A stretch of 64,000 nt of DNA, taken from Erinaceus europaeus (taxonomy: Eukaryota; Chordata; Mammalia; Eulipotyphla; Erinaceidae). Below the pieces are notes generated by a model. It was given only the letters and a program-made list of their open reading frames with translations, had not been told where the DNA came from and made no database searches. Positions 1 through 10,413 of the stretch are shown piece after piece. Position 1 is the stretch's first letter. Every line of letters starts with the position of its first letter. Location: assembly GCF_950295315.1 (NCBI RefSeq), contig NC_080168.1:71352008-71416007 (forward strand), given 5' to 3'. Position numbers and translations under genes: made by a program.

Positions 1-159
1 AGCGCTCACACAGAACCAGAGAAGACCTGGATTCCATGGCAAGACGTGCATCTTAACCAGTGAGCAGCTATTCCTTGGACCCTTGCACCCCCCACCTGGG
101 AATGCCACTTAATCTATGCATGACCACAGTACTACTCCACCTCTTGTTAAATCCCCCCC

Positions 160-352
160 CCCCAGAACAGGGTTTGGCACCTGGTTGAGTGCACACATCC
201 CAGTGCACAAGGGTTCAAGCCCCTGATGTGCACCGGCAGGGTGGGGGAAACTTCATGAGTGGTCAAGCAGTGCTGCAGGTGTGTTTCTCTTTCTCTACCA
301 CCCTCTTTCTTCTCAAACTCTCTCTGTCTCTATCCAAAAATAAATAAAAAGA
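160..352 (+). repeat. SINE type B
   Basis: The head reads tggcacctggttgagtgcac, followed by a C/T-rich body and an aataaataaaaag tail. Confidence 0.75.
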
Positions 353-379
353 CCCCCTATGCAGATGTCCCCATGTGAT

Positions 380-445
380 GACCTGAGACTCGTACTCGTG
401 TCCTTGTGCATGATGATATGCACTGTACTGGGTGAGCCACCTCCA
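380..445 (-). repeat. SINE fragment (tRNA-like head only)
   Basis: Antisense B-box and head similarity ending tgggtgagccacct; the body is not recognisable. Confidence 0.45.
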
Positions 446-547
446 ACTGTGAAGACCGACTGAGCGATCAGGTGCCGGCCCACCCCAAAGACCAGTCTAC
501 AGATGCTGGCCACATAGCACCCACACACATGCTTCAGGGTTTTTAAT

Positions 548-831
548 TTTTTTAATTTTATTTATTCCCTTTTGTTGCCCTTGTTTTATTACTGTAGTTA
601 CTGTTGTTGTTATTGATGTCGTCGTTGTTGGATAGGACAGAGAGGAATGGAAAGAGGAGGGGAAGACAGAGAGGGAGAGAGAAAGACAGACACCTGCAGA
701 CCTGCTTCACCATCTGTGAAGCGACTCCCCTGCAGGTGGGGAGCCGGGGGCTCGAACCGGGATCCTTATGCTGGTCCATTAACGCTTTGCGCCACATGCG
801 CTTAAACCTGCTGTGCTATTGTCCGACTCCC
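548..831 (-). repeat. SINE type A (ERI-1-like), near full length
   Basis: It starts with the antisense tail tattcccttttgttgccctt and ends with the antisense head at tccgactccc. Confidence 0.88.
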
Positions 832-840
832 AAAATTTTT

Positions 841-1115
841 TAAAAAATATTTATTTATTCCCTTTTGTTGCCCTTGTTTTTTTTATTGTTGTAGTTATTA
901 TCATTGTTGTTGTTATTGATGTCATTGTTGTTGGCTAGGACACAGAGAAGTGGAGAGAGGAGGGGAAGACAGAGAGAGGGAGAGAAAGATACCTGCTGAA
1001 CTGTGAAGCGACTCCCCTGCAGGTGGGGAGCCGGGGGCTCGAACTGGTATCCTTAAGCCAGTCCTTGTGTTTCGCGCCATATGGGCTTAACTCGCAGCGC
1101 TACCGCCCCACTCCC
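841..1115 (-). repeat. SINE type A (ERI-1-like)
   Basis: A second copy directly adjacent to the previous one in the same orientation. The part between body and head is shortened around 990-1010. Confidence 0.85.
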
Positions 1116-1118
1116 AGG

Positions 1119-1282
1119 ATTTTTTTTTTTTATTATTGGATAGAGACAGAAATCAAGAGGGAAGGGAGAGATAGACACAGCATCGTTTCACAGTTTGTGA
1201 AGCTTTCCGTTCTTACAGACTGGGAGTTTGAACACAGGTCTCTGTAATGTGAACACTTAACCAGGTACGCCACCACCTGGCC
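1119..1282 (-). repeat. SINE type B
   Basis: The antisense copy starts with a T-run and attattggatagagacag and ends at the head, accacctggccc. Confidence 0.75.
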
Positions 1283-1317
1283 CAGCTCCAGGACCACCAC
1301 CTGGCCCAGCTCCAGGA
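1270..1317. repeat. 24-bp perfect tandem duplication at a SINE edge
   Basis: The unit 1270-1293 is repeated exactly at 1294-1317. It includes the last bases of the adjoining SINE head. Confidence 0.9.
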
Positions 1318-1539
1318 TTCTCCAGGGTGTTTGGGCCTGGCCGTCTAGATGCGGCCTCACGCAGACAGGTGCTAGAGAACTGGCACCTGAGTGCTGAGTA
1401 CTAAGAAGCAGTCAGGTGAGGGGGGGGCACAGGCTGCCCTCAGGAGAAGTGGAGCATCTTCACTTGGGGGGGACTGTCCTGGCTCCCACAGACTAGCCCT
1501 CCCCCAGCCACCCAACCTTGGAGGCCTCGCCCCACCATC

Positions 1540-1990
1540 ACCTACAGGCAAGCCTCGCCCCCACCTGTAGCCCCACCCCTGCACTCATCTGTAGGCCACG
1601 CCCCCGCCTGCCTCCGAGACTTTCCACTGCTCAGCTCTCCCGGAGGCCTCGCCCTTCCGTGCAATTCCAGCCCCGTCTGCGCTCACCAGTTGACCGCCCC
1701 CTCCCTGGAGGCCCCGCCCCTCTCCTTCTCAGCCCCGCCCCTCCCCGGAGTCCCACCCACACCCACCCACCGTCCCTTCCCATCTGGAGCCCTCGCCCCA
1801 CCTGTGGGCCCTGTGCCCCGCAGCCCCGCCTGCACTCACCTGTAGGTCCCGCTCCTCCCTGGAGCCCCGCTCCCGCTCACCAGGATCCGCCCCCATGAGT
1901 CCCGCCCACATCCACCCACAGCCCCGCCCCGTCTGTACGCCCGGCCCCCCCGCTGCCCCGCCCGCGCTCACCTGTAGGCCACGCCCCCGC
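1540..1990. repeat. Degenerate minisatellite-like block with copies of the IL17D exon 2 donor
   Basis: Plus-strand units resembling gcgctcacctgtaggcc recur with C-rich spacers at about 1563-1570, 1583-1594, 1834-1846 and 1964-1980, besides the real donor at 2007-2020. Spacing is irregular (41 bp, 132 bp, longer). Confidence 0.7.
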
Positions 1991-2012
1991 CCCGAGCCCC
2001 GCCCGCGCTCAC

Positions 2013-2272
2013 CTGTAGGCCCAGGGCGCCACGCTGCGCAGGTGCGTGGGCGGGTGCGGGTGCAGGGCGGCGCCCCCAGCCGGGCAGCTGGCGTTGCGCG
2101 CGCGCGGGCCCGGCTGCAGCGCGTGGTGGAAGGCGCCCAGCACGCCAGCCGCCAGCCGCCCGAACAGCGGCTCCAACAGCGCCTCGGGCCGCTCGGCGCA
2201 GCGCCGCCGTCCGGTCCTCGGGGCGCTCCCCGGCGGCAGCGCCCGCACCGCGCCGGCCAGCAGCAGCCAGAC
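2013..2272 (-). CDS. IL17D: IL17D exon 2
   Basis: 260 nt encoding the end of the signal peptide and the N-terminal region with GRLAAGVLGAFHHALQPGPR, NASC and LRSVAPWAYR, which I recognise as IL-17D. The exon is very GC-rich and lies inside the CpG island. The real donor at 2012 is followed downstream by several near-copies of itself. Confidence 0.92.
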
Positions 2273-2493
2273 CTGCGGACGGGACCGCGTGAGCCGCCAT
2301 GGGCGCCGACCAGCCCGCGCCCCGCGCCCCCCGCGTCCCCCGCGCCCCCCGCGCCCCGCGCCCGCCGCGCCCCCGCCCGCCGCCGCCGCCCCGCGTGGGG
2401 GGCCCGGGCTGCGGGGTGCGCGTGTGCCTGTGCCTCCCCGGCTGCTGCGCCACGGGCTGCGAGTGCCCCTGAGCCGCTCACCAGCGCCCGCAT
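2013..2493 (-). CDS. IL17D: IL17D (interleukin-17D), first two coding exons, partial
   Basis: IL-17D is a secreted IL-17-family cytokine with a cystine-knot-like fold. Exon 1 coding part is 2482-2493 (MRAL, donor CTG|GTGAGC); exon 2 is 2013-2272 (acceptor cgtccgcag, donor TACAG|GTGAGC). Joined they give 90 residues plus a split Arg codon: a hydrophobic signal peptide (VWLLLAGAVRALPPG), a basic stretch, then the family-like CAERPEALLEPLFGRLAAGV, an N-glycosylation sequon NAS followed by Cys67, and LRSVAPWAY. The exons carrying most of the conserved cysteines lie beyond the left edge. The gene follows IFT88 on the same strand, 2.8 kb from its stop. The start choice is inferred: it is the only upstream ATG joining in frame to give a good signal peptide. 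Confidence 0.85.
2482..2493 (-). CDS. IL17D: IL17D exon 1 coding segment (12 nt)
   Basis: ATG CGG GCG CTG directly followed by donor GTGAGC. Joining to 2272 continues in frame as MRAL-VWLLLAGAV. The ATG context has A at -3. The competing ATG at 2298-2300 runs straight through the exon 2 acceptor in a different frame, so it was not chosen. Confidence 0.75.
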
Positions 2494-2541
2494 CGTCCGT
2501 TTGTCCGTCTGTCCTCCGTCCGTCAGTCCGTCCGTCCGTGG
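2494..2541 (-). repeat. Imperfect GGAC tetranucleotide repeat in the presumed IL17D 5'UTR
   Basis: On the minus strand this reads as imperfect GGAC/GGACA units ending a few bases before the chosen ATG (plus strand gtccgtccgtccgtgg). Confidence 0.7.
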
Positions 2542-2913
2542 TCTGCTGGTGGCGGGCTCAGGGCGGGGGCGCCATGCTGGGCCACGGACACGCCTCCGGG
2601 AACCCCCGCGGCTGCCCCCGCCTCCGCCCCCCGCGACGACTGCGCCCCGAAACTGTGAGTCCAGCTGCTCGGACCCGCGCCGGGACCCGCCTCTGCAGCA
2701 CGCGCCCAGGCTCTGGCTCTGCGGGTAAAAGCCAGGACCCCGCCGGCTTGCCAGGTCGCTCGCCTTTCTTCCTCCTTCCCCCCCAAAGGGCAGAAACCCC
2801 CGGATTTGCGGCGCTGGGGTCTGATGGGCTTTAAACCCGCTGCACCGCCCTGCGGCCAGGCGTGGGGACAAACAGCCACTTTGTGTGCGGCGCGCTCAGG
2901 CATTACTTTATTC

Positions 2914-3957
2914 GTAGCTTAAAACAACGAACCAGAAATACCCACTGAAGTCTATCCACAATTTAAGCAATTTACAGCTCTCTCGTTTGTTTTGTTTTGG
3001 TTATGAGCCATTTTTGGCTGTAAGTTGTGCTGTTTCGGGTTTGGAAAAATGGGAATAAAGGCTAATACTCAAAATGTTTTTGTTTTTTTAAACGATTTAT
3101 GAGGGAGGCCAGAGCTGCACTCCTGCCTGCATCTGGCCGTGGAGCAGACTGTAGCTGTTGGGTTACTTCCCCCACCAGATTTTTGTTTAGTCCATTATTA
3201 TTATAATATTTTTAATAGAGACAAAGAGTGAAAGAGATCACAGCTCCAAAGTGTCCTTCAATGCAGTGGGGGCTGGACTTGAATCTGGGTTGTGTACATG
3301 ACAAGGCAGTGCACTGTCCAGGTGAGCTATTTCATCAGCCCTGATATATATACTGCAGTGTGGAAAATGGGAGCCAGGACATCAGACATGTACTTTCTCA
3401 CCCAGCCTCCTCCTCAGCTCAATCTTTCAGTTTAATTTAGGATAAGAGAGAGAGAATGAGAACCGGAGGACAAGTGCTAGCACAAAGCACTGCTTTCCAT
3501 CAACCAGTGAGCCCTGATCTTAGTTTTTTGGGGTGCAGAGGCTGCAGGAATACTTATACTGAGCCACCTCACTCCCTTTTATTTGATGTTGAAGTGTGGG
3601 AGTGCATTCAGAGAGAGATTATCATCACAGCATTTCTCACGACAACATAAACAAGACTGCAGCCAAAGCACTTACTTTCTGCTACTGAACAACATGTAGT
3701 TGTTTGAGAGTGCTGCTAGCTCCACAGGTTGCTGGGGAACAAAAGGAGCAGCCAGTGATTTTGGGTTTTCATTTTGCGGGAGAGCTTGAACTCCTAGTTG
3801 CTGTTGCAAAAACCAGCCTGTGACTCTCAGATGAAGCCAACAGGGAATGTCTTCAGACAGAGGTTGACTGTTGTGTGTTGTCTGATTTGCAATCGAGTGG
3901 GCTTGTTAGTAGCTGAATCCAAATTTAAGTGCGTAAAAAGCAACAATACTTAAAACC
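2914..3957. other. IL17D upstream intergenic DNA, mostly unrecognised
   Basis: Apart from the type E SINE at 3197-3342 I recognise only weak, decayed SINE-like stretches near 3440-3560. No exon or conserved frame was seen. Confidence 0.5.
3197..3342 (-). repeat. SINE type E
   Basis: Antisense copy with gaaagagatcacagctcc and ccaggtgagctatttcatca. Confidence 0.7.
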
Positions 3958-4062
3958 AGGGGGCCAAGTGGTAGCTCACCTGGTAGAGGGTACATGTTAC
4001 CATGCTCAAGGAGGAGGGGTCAAACCCCTGGTCCCCACCTGCAGTGAGGAAGCTTCCTGAGT
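3958..4062 (+). repeat. SINE type B fragment
   Basis: Head and B-box with ctcacctggtagagggtaca and ccccacctgcag; the tail is missing. Confidence 0.65.
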
Positions 4063-4542
4063 GAGGGCTGGACGTGAACTTGGGAACCTTCTGCTTTTGC
4101 GGTACTGAGCTGCCTCCCTGGCTTAATGCACATTTTCCCTACTTTGAGAGCAAGAGGCACCAAAGCACAGCTGCACCTTCCATGGAGCTCCACTTGTCTG
4201 TTCTTGGTGCTGCCACATGGTAGCGGGGATTGAACCTGAGGCCTCATTGTGGAAGGCAGCCATTCTGCCCCCCTCAGCCACTTTCTGGACCTGGAGTGGC
4301 TTTGGATGAGGTTGGAATGATCCGATTCTAGGTCTTTCAGCTGGAATGAAGACTCACTGGTGTTTCTCAGGTTGTAAACCACCACAGCAATGCAATGTGT
4401 TTCATCACTCGAACTCTGCTTTCATGAAATCACAGCAAAATTTCTGCACATGCTGCAGTAAATAGGATAGCTGTGTGTGAATATTTGTGTACGTACAAAG
4501 CTGAGCAGCAAAATTTATCTTTTTTTCTTGAAGATTTTGGGG

Positions 4543-4776
4543 GGTAGGGGGTGGTACATCTGGTAAAGCACACAAATTACCATGTGCAAGGAGCTGCGTT
4601 AAAGACTGGTCACTACCTGCAGCTGGGAAGCTTCCTGAGTGATGAAGCAGTTCTCCAGGTGTCTTCCTGTCTCCATTTCTCTCAATTTCACTGTGTCCTA
4701 TCAAATATAAGGGGAAAAAATGGCTGCCAGGAGCAATGGATTCATTATGCAGGCACCAAGCTCCAGTGATGTCTCT
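4543..4776 (+). repeat. SINE type B/A with 3' extension
   Basis: It runs from gggtggtacatctggtaaag to an extension with ggctgccaggagcaatggat. Confidence 0.7.
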
Positions 4777-4796
4777 CCTAGGGAATATATATATTG

Positions 4797-4910
4797 GATA
4801 TATGGTGGGGGTAGGACCAGTACATTGCTCTGTCATGTAATGCTGGGGTTAGAACTCAAGACCTCATTCTTGAGAGTCCAGTGCTTCATCCACCGCACCA
4901 CTTTCCAGGC
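4797..4910 (-). repeat. SINE type C
   Basis: Antisense copy with ggttagaactcaagacctc, ttgagagtccagtgcttcat and the head end ttccaggccac. Confidence 0.75.
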
Positions 4911-4927
4911 CACCAAAATTTTTTCTT

Positions 4928-5056
4928 TTTCTTTTTTTTTTCTTATCAAAGCACTGCTCAGCTTGGCTTACGGTTGTGCTGGGAACTGAACCTGAGACAT
5001 AAGAGCCTCAGGCATCAATGTCTTTTGCAGAACCATTATGCTGTCTCCCTCATCCA
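4928..5056 (-). repeat. SINE type D just beyond the IFT88 3' end
   Basis: Antisense copy with aaagcactgctcagc and aaccattatgctgtctccc. Confidence 0.8.
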
Positions 5057-5109
5057 AAGTTTCTTAACTAAGTGATCAAAGTTTTCAAAAGGATAATGAA
5101 GTTATGGAG

Positions 5110-5298
5110 ATAAAGTACCAGTTCCACAATTTTTTTATTCCATAAAAAAAAAAACTTAAACCCCATACTCACAAATAGAATAAGCTTCCTGAATATTTTG
5201 ACAGCGTACACATTTAAAACCTGGATATTTAGCCCACGGTTGCCTATGGTAATATGGTAGAAGAGCTTGTTCTTGCCTTGGACAGATCAGCACGTGTG
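5110..5298 (-). other. IFT88: IFT88 3' untranslated region (short form)
   Basis: The region runs from the stop codon to about 25 nt past an AATAAA at 5134-5139. The cleavage point is inferred. The sequence is A/T-rich and free of recognisable SINEs; a type D SINE begins just beyond at 5056. Confidence 0.6.
5134..5139 (-). terminator. IFT88: Probable IFT88 polyadenylation signal AATAAA
   Basis: A canonical hexamer on the minus strand 160 nt after the stop codon. It is the first one met downstream. Longer 3' ends are possible. Confidence 0.6.
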
Positions 5299-5420
5299 TT
5301 AATCTGGAAGCAGATCTTCCCCTAACTCCTCATCAGCAAAATCATCTTCTTCAACCCTTTTCTTGGCTGTTGTTTTCGGTCTTTCTGTCTGAGGGCCGAG
5401 AGGATCCACATAGGAGGCAT
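5299..5420 (-). CDS. IFT88: IFT88 terminal coding exon with stop codon
   Basis: Two bases plus 39 codons and TAA at 5299-5301. It encodes [20 protein letters not shown] followed by [19 protein letters not shown], the acidic C-terminal tail. The acceptor is gaaacctag. The intron to the previous exon is only 231 bp; its retention would read into an unrelated tail with a stop at 5512. Confidence 0.96.
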
Positions 5421-8400
5421 CTAGGTTTCAAAAGAGAACCTGACATTAGAGCAGCAGAGTGACAGCAGTGAGAAAGGATCCATCTCAGGAGCCAACGGTG
5501 CCCTCTCCGAGCTACCAGAAGCGCTCTCCTGGGGTCCTGTGGCTGCATCTGTGTCTGGGGGAGTTTCCACAAGCACCTCTGGTGTGTGGGGCCGCCTCTC
5601 CAATCCTGCCACGCCTGTGGGAGTTGGGGGAGGGGGGTGCCCGGCACTTGCCTAGTTCTCTGTTACTGCTACTTTCATAAGGTTCATTTGTCCCGGGTAA
5701 AGCTCTGAGCTTGGCACTGAGGCGTTCACCTTTACTACTCGCATTACAGTTCTGGCCACTATCTGAAAACAAAAAATAAGAATGCGTTTTGTTGAACAGG
5801 TCGAGAAAGCACATGGCTTATATTACTCATCTTATAGCATTTTTATTGCCAGGAAAATGGTGGGCTCTTGTATTTGAAAGCCAATTTCTGAAGAAGCACT
5901 GCGTGTTTTGTGAATTTTAAATTGCTGTTGGGAAGGATCGTATCGAGAAAGCATCGTTGTATTTCTAAGCTGTGTTGATAAGCTGTGTTTCTATGCCTCC
6001 TTTTCACATGTGAGCTGAGTCATGCATTTCAGTGGTGCAGCTCTGTTTGGAAGAAGTTAAGAGACCACTGTGATGAGTCTAGCCTGGCAGAGACCTCGCT
6101 AAGAACAAAGAACAACTGAGGAACTGTAACACTGTAAGCTTTTGATCTCGGAAATCATTATTAAACCACTAATAAAAATATTTTTCAAAGTGTATGTATA
6201 AAAGAATATATATATATGGAGTTCTAAGCTTCTGAGAGTGGTAAAAGACTAAAATTATAGCAAAGAAGCTGAAATGGCTTTACCCAGGGAGAGGACTAAG
6301 TTCCCAGCACTAACTGCTTCCTTCACACATGTCCAGGATATTTGTGTAGAAAAGGAGATTTGCCCCAGAGGATAGAAGAGAATTTTGTTCAGGATTAGGG
6401 AAAATTTTAAAAGAATGATAGTGTCCAAATATAGAATGGTTGCCATAGGAAAGAGTGTGGTCACTAGAGATTTTCAGATAGGGCTGAACATTAATTAGTA
6501 GGAGCAGTTTCTTTACTGAGTTAGTGGGCTTGCCTGGTGCTACAGCTTTAGGGGCAGGCTCATACTGATGTCTGTGTGCACAAGACTCACCAGACCCATC
6601 ACCAGAGTTCCAGAGCTGTCATCCCAGAGACCCTCCACTTGCCCCACCCCATGCCCTTACCTACCACCCTCTCCCATAACCACCATAGTCTCCACACAGT
6701 CTGAGACACTTTGGTTATTATGATACTTTGAGGCATTTGTTTGCTGGAGTTGTTTCTAGTCCACAGAGAAGTGAAGTCACCTGGTTGTTGTAGAACAGTA
6801 TTCAGGAACTCTAAATTCCGGTTCTGTTTCCTAAAAGAACATTCTTCTAGCCCCACGGTTGGTATTTATCCTGCTTAAAATTCCTACACTTATTTTTCTC
6901 GTAGGAAGCCTCAGTTTTAATGAGATCCCTCCACCAATATACACTGTTCCTTTTTTGGGTATACCTCAATGTTTGAGCTTCTTCCTAGTGCCTCTGGAAT
7001 TGAAAAAAAGCAAGCAAGCAAACAAACAAACAAACAAACAAAAAACCACACAAGAGTTCAGGGAGCCAGGCAGTGGCAGACCCAGTAGAGTGTGTGTGTT
7101 CCAGTGTGCAAGGACCAGGGTTCAGTCCCCCATGCCCCGCCTGCATGGAGGGAGCTTCAAGATTGGTGAAGCAGTACTGCAGGTCTCAGTCTTTCTCTTC
7201 CTCCCTCCCGATTTCTCTTTCAAAATTAATTAATTAATTAATTAAATGACAGTTCTTAAAATCTCATACTTAAGTCATCCAATTGAATCAAATCAGGTTC
7301 CTTCTGAGTCCTTACATAATCAACACCCCGCGTCATATGATATACTGGAAAATAAAATGCCTTGATTTAGCTCACCCAATGTGTCTGCACAGTCTGATAT
7401 GTTACTTTGCTTTTTCTCTACTTTGTTAGAATTAAGTGTATTTTTTCTAACTAAATATAAATGGGTATTTTTTTCTTTTTTAAATTTTCTTTTATTTTTT
7501 TTTCCTCCAGGGTTATCGCTTGGGGCTCAATGCCTGCTCTACTAATCCACTGCTCTTGGAGGCCATTTTTTCCCATTTTGTTGCCCTTGTTGTAATTATT
7601 GTTATTGTTGTTATAGCTATTGTTGTTGTTGGATAGGACAGAGAGAAATTGAGAGAGAAGGGGGAGACAGAGAGGAGGAGATAAAGACAGACACCTGCAC
7701 ACCTGCTTCTCTGCTTGTGAAGTGACTCCCCCTGCAGGTGGGGAGCTGGGGGCTTGAACCAGGATCCTTGTACTAGTCTTTGCACTTTGTGCCATGTGTG
7801 CTTAACCTGCTGCGCCACTGCCCAGCCCCCTAAAATTTTATTTTTAAATATGTAAAGATAGGGACAGGGTAAACAGCATAATGGTTATGTAAATAGCTTT
7901 CATGCTCTGAGTCCCCAGGTTTAATCCCCAGCACCACCATAAGCCAGAGCTGAGCAGTGCTCTGGTTAAAAAAAAAAAAAGTCCAACACTGTCCACTGTG
8001 TCACCTCCAGGGCACACTTTCTTTTCTTCTTTCCTCACCCCTCCTTTCCTTCCCTCTCTGTCCCTCCCTTTCTTCTTTCTTTTTTTTTTTTTTTTTTGGG
8101 GGGGGTAGTAATGAGTGTCCTTCTAGTTGCCCATTTAACTTTTCCAAAGTCAACTATTTCATTTGCTTCACTTTCCACAGAGATAGAAGCTCTCTGGCTG
8201 GACAGAACCAGATCCTGGCATTTGCCTTAAGCTCTCAAGAGTCTTTCTGAAAGGAAGTATACTATCCTCAGCCCTGGAGTTCCAATCCTGAGAAGAGCAA
8301 ACCTTAGGAAAATAAAGAATGGTACCTCAGAAAAACTTCAGTCATGCAGCTGGATAGTCAATAATAGTTTTCAAACCCTTTCTTTGAAAAGACTTCAGAA

Positions 8401-10141
8401 GGTATACTGCAAATATCCTGATTTCTTCAGTTTTAAATAATTTGCCTGCGGCTGGCAGACGGCTCATCTGGTACAGTGTAGGTGTTGCTATACATTTCCT
8501 AATGGAGCCAGAGAATTCTAGTAGTGTGTTGTGTGTGTGTTGTGTGTGTGGGTGTGTGTGTGTGTGTGTGTGTTTAAGATAGAGACAGATGGGGGGACAG
8601 AGTGAAAGAGACCATAGCACCAAAGCTTCCTTCAATGCAGTGGGGCTGGGCTCAAACTTGGGTCACTCAGATAGCAAAGCAGCGTACTACTCCACTCAGG
8701 TATTTCACAGTCCTGAGAGTTGCGGTCTTAACAGATTATCAGCAAAAGTCAGGTTCCAACAAGACTAGTCAGACACACATGATTTTCAAGGCCCTCAAAC
8801 ATTTCAGAAATTGTTTTATAGAAAGAAGCAGTTCAGTTGTCTAGCTTCCCTATGGTCCTCCTTCCTAAGCAAGACTAAGAATCTAGCTAGAGGCCCTGCA
8901 TGCCTTTTCAGAAGCTATCCTCACATCAGCTAAAGGTTGAGCTCATCTGGGCTCATAGAAAACACTGGGCCTGGGAGTCGGGCAGTAGTGCAGCCGGTTA
9001 AGCATACATGGCGCAAAGCACAAGGACCGGCAGAAGGATCCCGGTTCAAGCTCCCGGCTCTCCACCCTGGAGTCGCTTCACAGGTGGTGAAGCAGGTCTG
9101 CAGGTGTCTATCTTTCTCTCCCCCTCTCTGTCTTCCCCTCCTCTCCATTTCTCTCTGTCCTATCCAACAACATCAATAACAACAACAATAAAAGGCAACA
9201 GATGGAAAAAAATAAATATTAAAACAAATTTTAAAAACAAAACACTGGGCCTATTCCTGTCTAGCCTGGGGATCTCCTCTAACCAAGAGGAAGGGCCGCT
9301 GCCTCAGGTTTTACTAGGCAGGGGAGGGGAGGGGGTGGTGTACACAGGGGGCTCCCTTCTGGGCTTTCAGAGCTGCTGAAAGCCCTCTCTCCATCAAGGA
9401 AAGAGGAAGTATGGAGTGTGGGTGTGGGACAGACCACCAGGCATGATGGGTATGCATAGGGTGTCACAAAGCCAAAGGAAGGAGAAAGTGGGCCCCAGGG
9501 GGAAGAGTACACCATTCACTCCCTCAGGTCTGAGGCTGTAGAAGTCTCTGGTTCAATCCCTCACACCACCAATAGCCAGAGCTGAGCTGTGCTCTGGTTG
9601 GTTGGTTAATCAATCTCTCTCAATAAATAAATATTTTTAAAAATTACTGCTTTATTTTTAAAGGAGTAAGCAGGATGCGTGATTTCTGGTAAACATGTCC
9701 CAAAGGGACCAAAAGAGGCCTTCCAGTGCAACACTGGAAAAGCTGGAGAATTAGGAGCAAAAAGGCAGCCAGGCCCCTGGGAGGGGTGGCTCATGCTCTA
9801 AGCTTGTGCCAAGAGACATGAGCAGCCCACGGCCCAGCTTCTGCTCCCTCAGTACCCCGTGGGGGAGGGTGCCTGCTTATGAACCAGAGCGCCTGTTTGT
9901 GTTGGCCAGGAAGGAGCTGGCTGAGAGAAAGGATGTTTTATTTCGGAGGAAAAGGAGGCAGTGGCGGAAGGCCAGGAGTGGGGAGAGGGCGTTTAACACA
10001 GAGGCGTCTCTTTAGAACATAAAGTAAGGTCACCGGTGGAGTTTGGGGAGAAGCTGGCTGTTTACTCTGAACTTGGGATTTTTCAGTTGGAAGGTGTGTG
10101 GTCTTTAGAAGAGGAATCTAGTGCTAGATTGTTAATAAATG

Positions 10142-10191
<50 letters not shown>

Positions 10192-10367
10192 ACGCGCACA
10201 TGCGTGTGCATGGGGGGTATGGCCACTCTAGATGGTCACTCCTGAGGACACACAGAATACTGTCTTCTAAGGGCAGCAGGCTGGCGTCGGGAACCTTCCA
10301 TAGTTTCTTTTAGCTGACACATGGTACCTGGTCTGCTGGTTTCTTGGGCATTAAGAACAACTCCAAA

Positions 10368-10413
<46 letters not shown>

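Larger units (their letters stand above)
1500..2870. promoter_or_regulatory. CpG island covering the IL17D promoter and first exons
   Basis: The stretch is extremely G+C-rich with very many CpG dinucleotides, unlike the AT-rich flanks, and contains many GC-box-like GGGCGGGG/CCCCGCCC motifs. It spans IL17D exon 1, the 209-bp first intron and exon 2, so it is the likely IL17D promoter region. No TATA box was seen upstream of the start. The long open frames here on both strands are consequences of the composition. Confidence 0.85.

Noticed and set aside
548..1115. Many 60-130-codon open frames throughout the window
   Set aside because: They repeat the same peptides because they lie in SINE copies; none is a gene.
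1729..2871. Long open frames of 380, 277 and 262 codons on both strands of the CpG island
   Set aside because: They overlap one another in different frames, are compositionally extreme (Ala/Arg/Pro/Gly) and contradict the spliced IL17D reading, which explains the region better.
5650..5655. Alternative GT donor (CAAGTGCC) for IFT88 window exon 12
   Set aside because: It would add bases that shift the frame of the final exon and destroy the conserved acidic tail.
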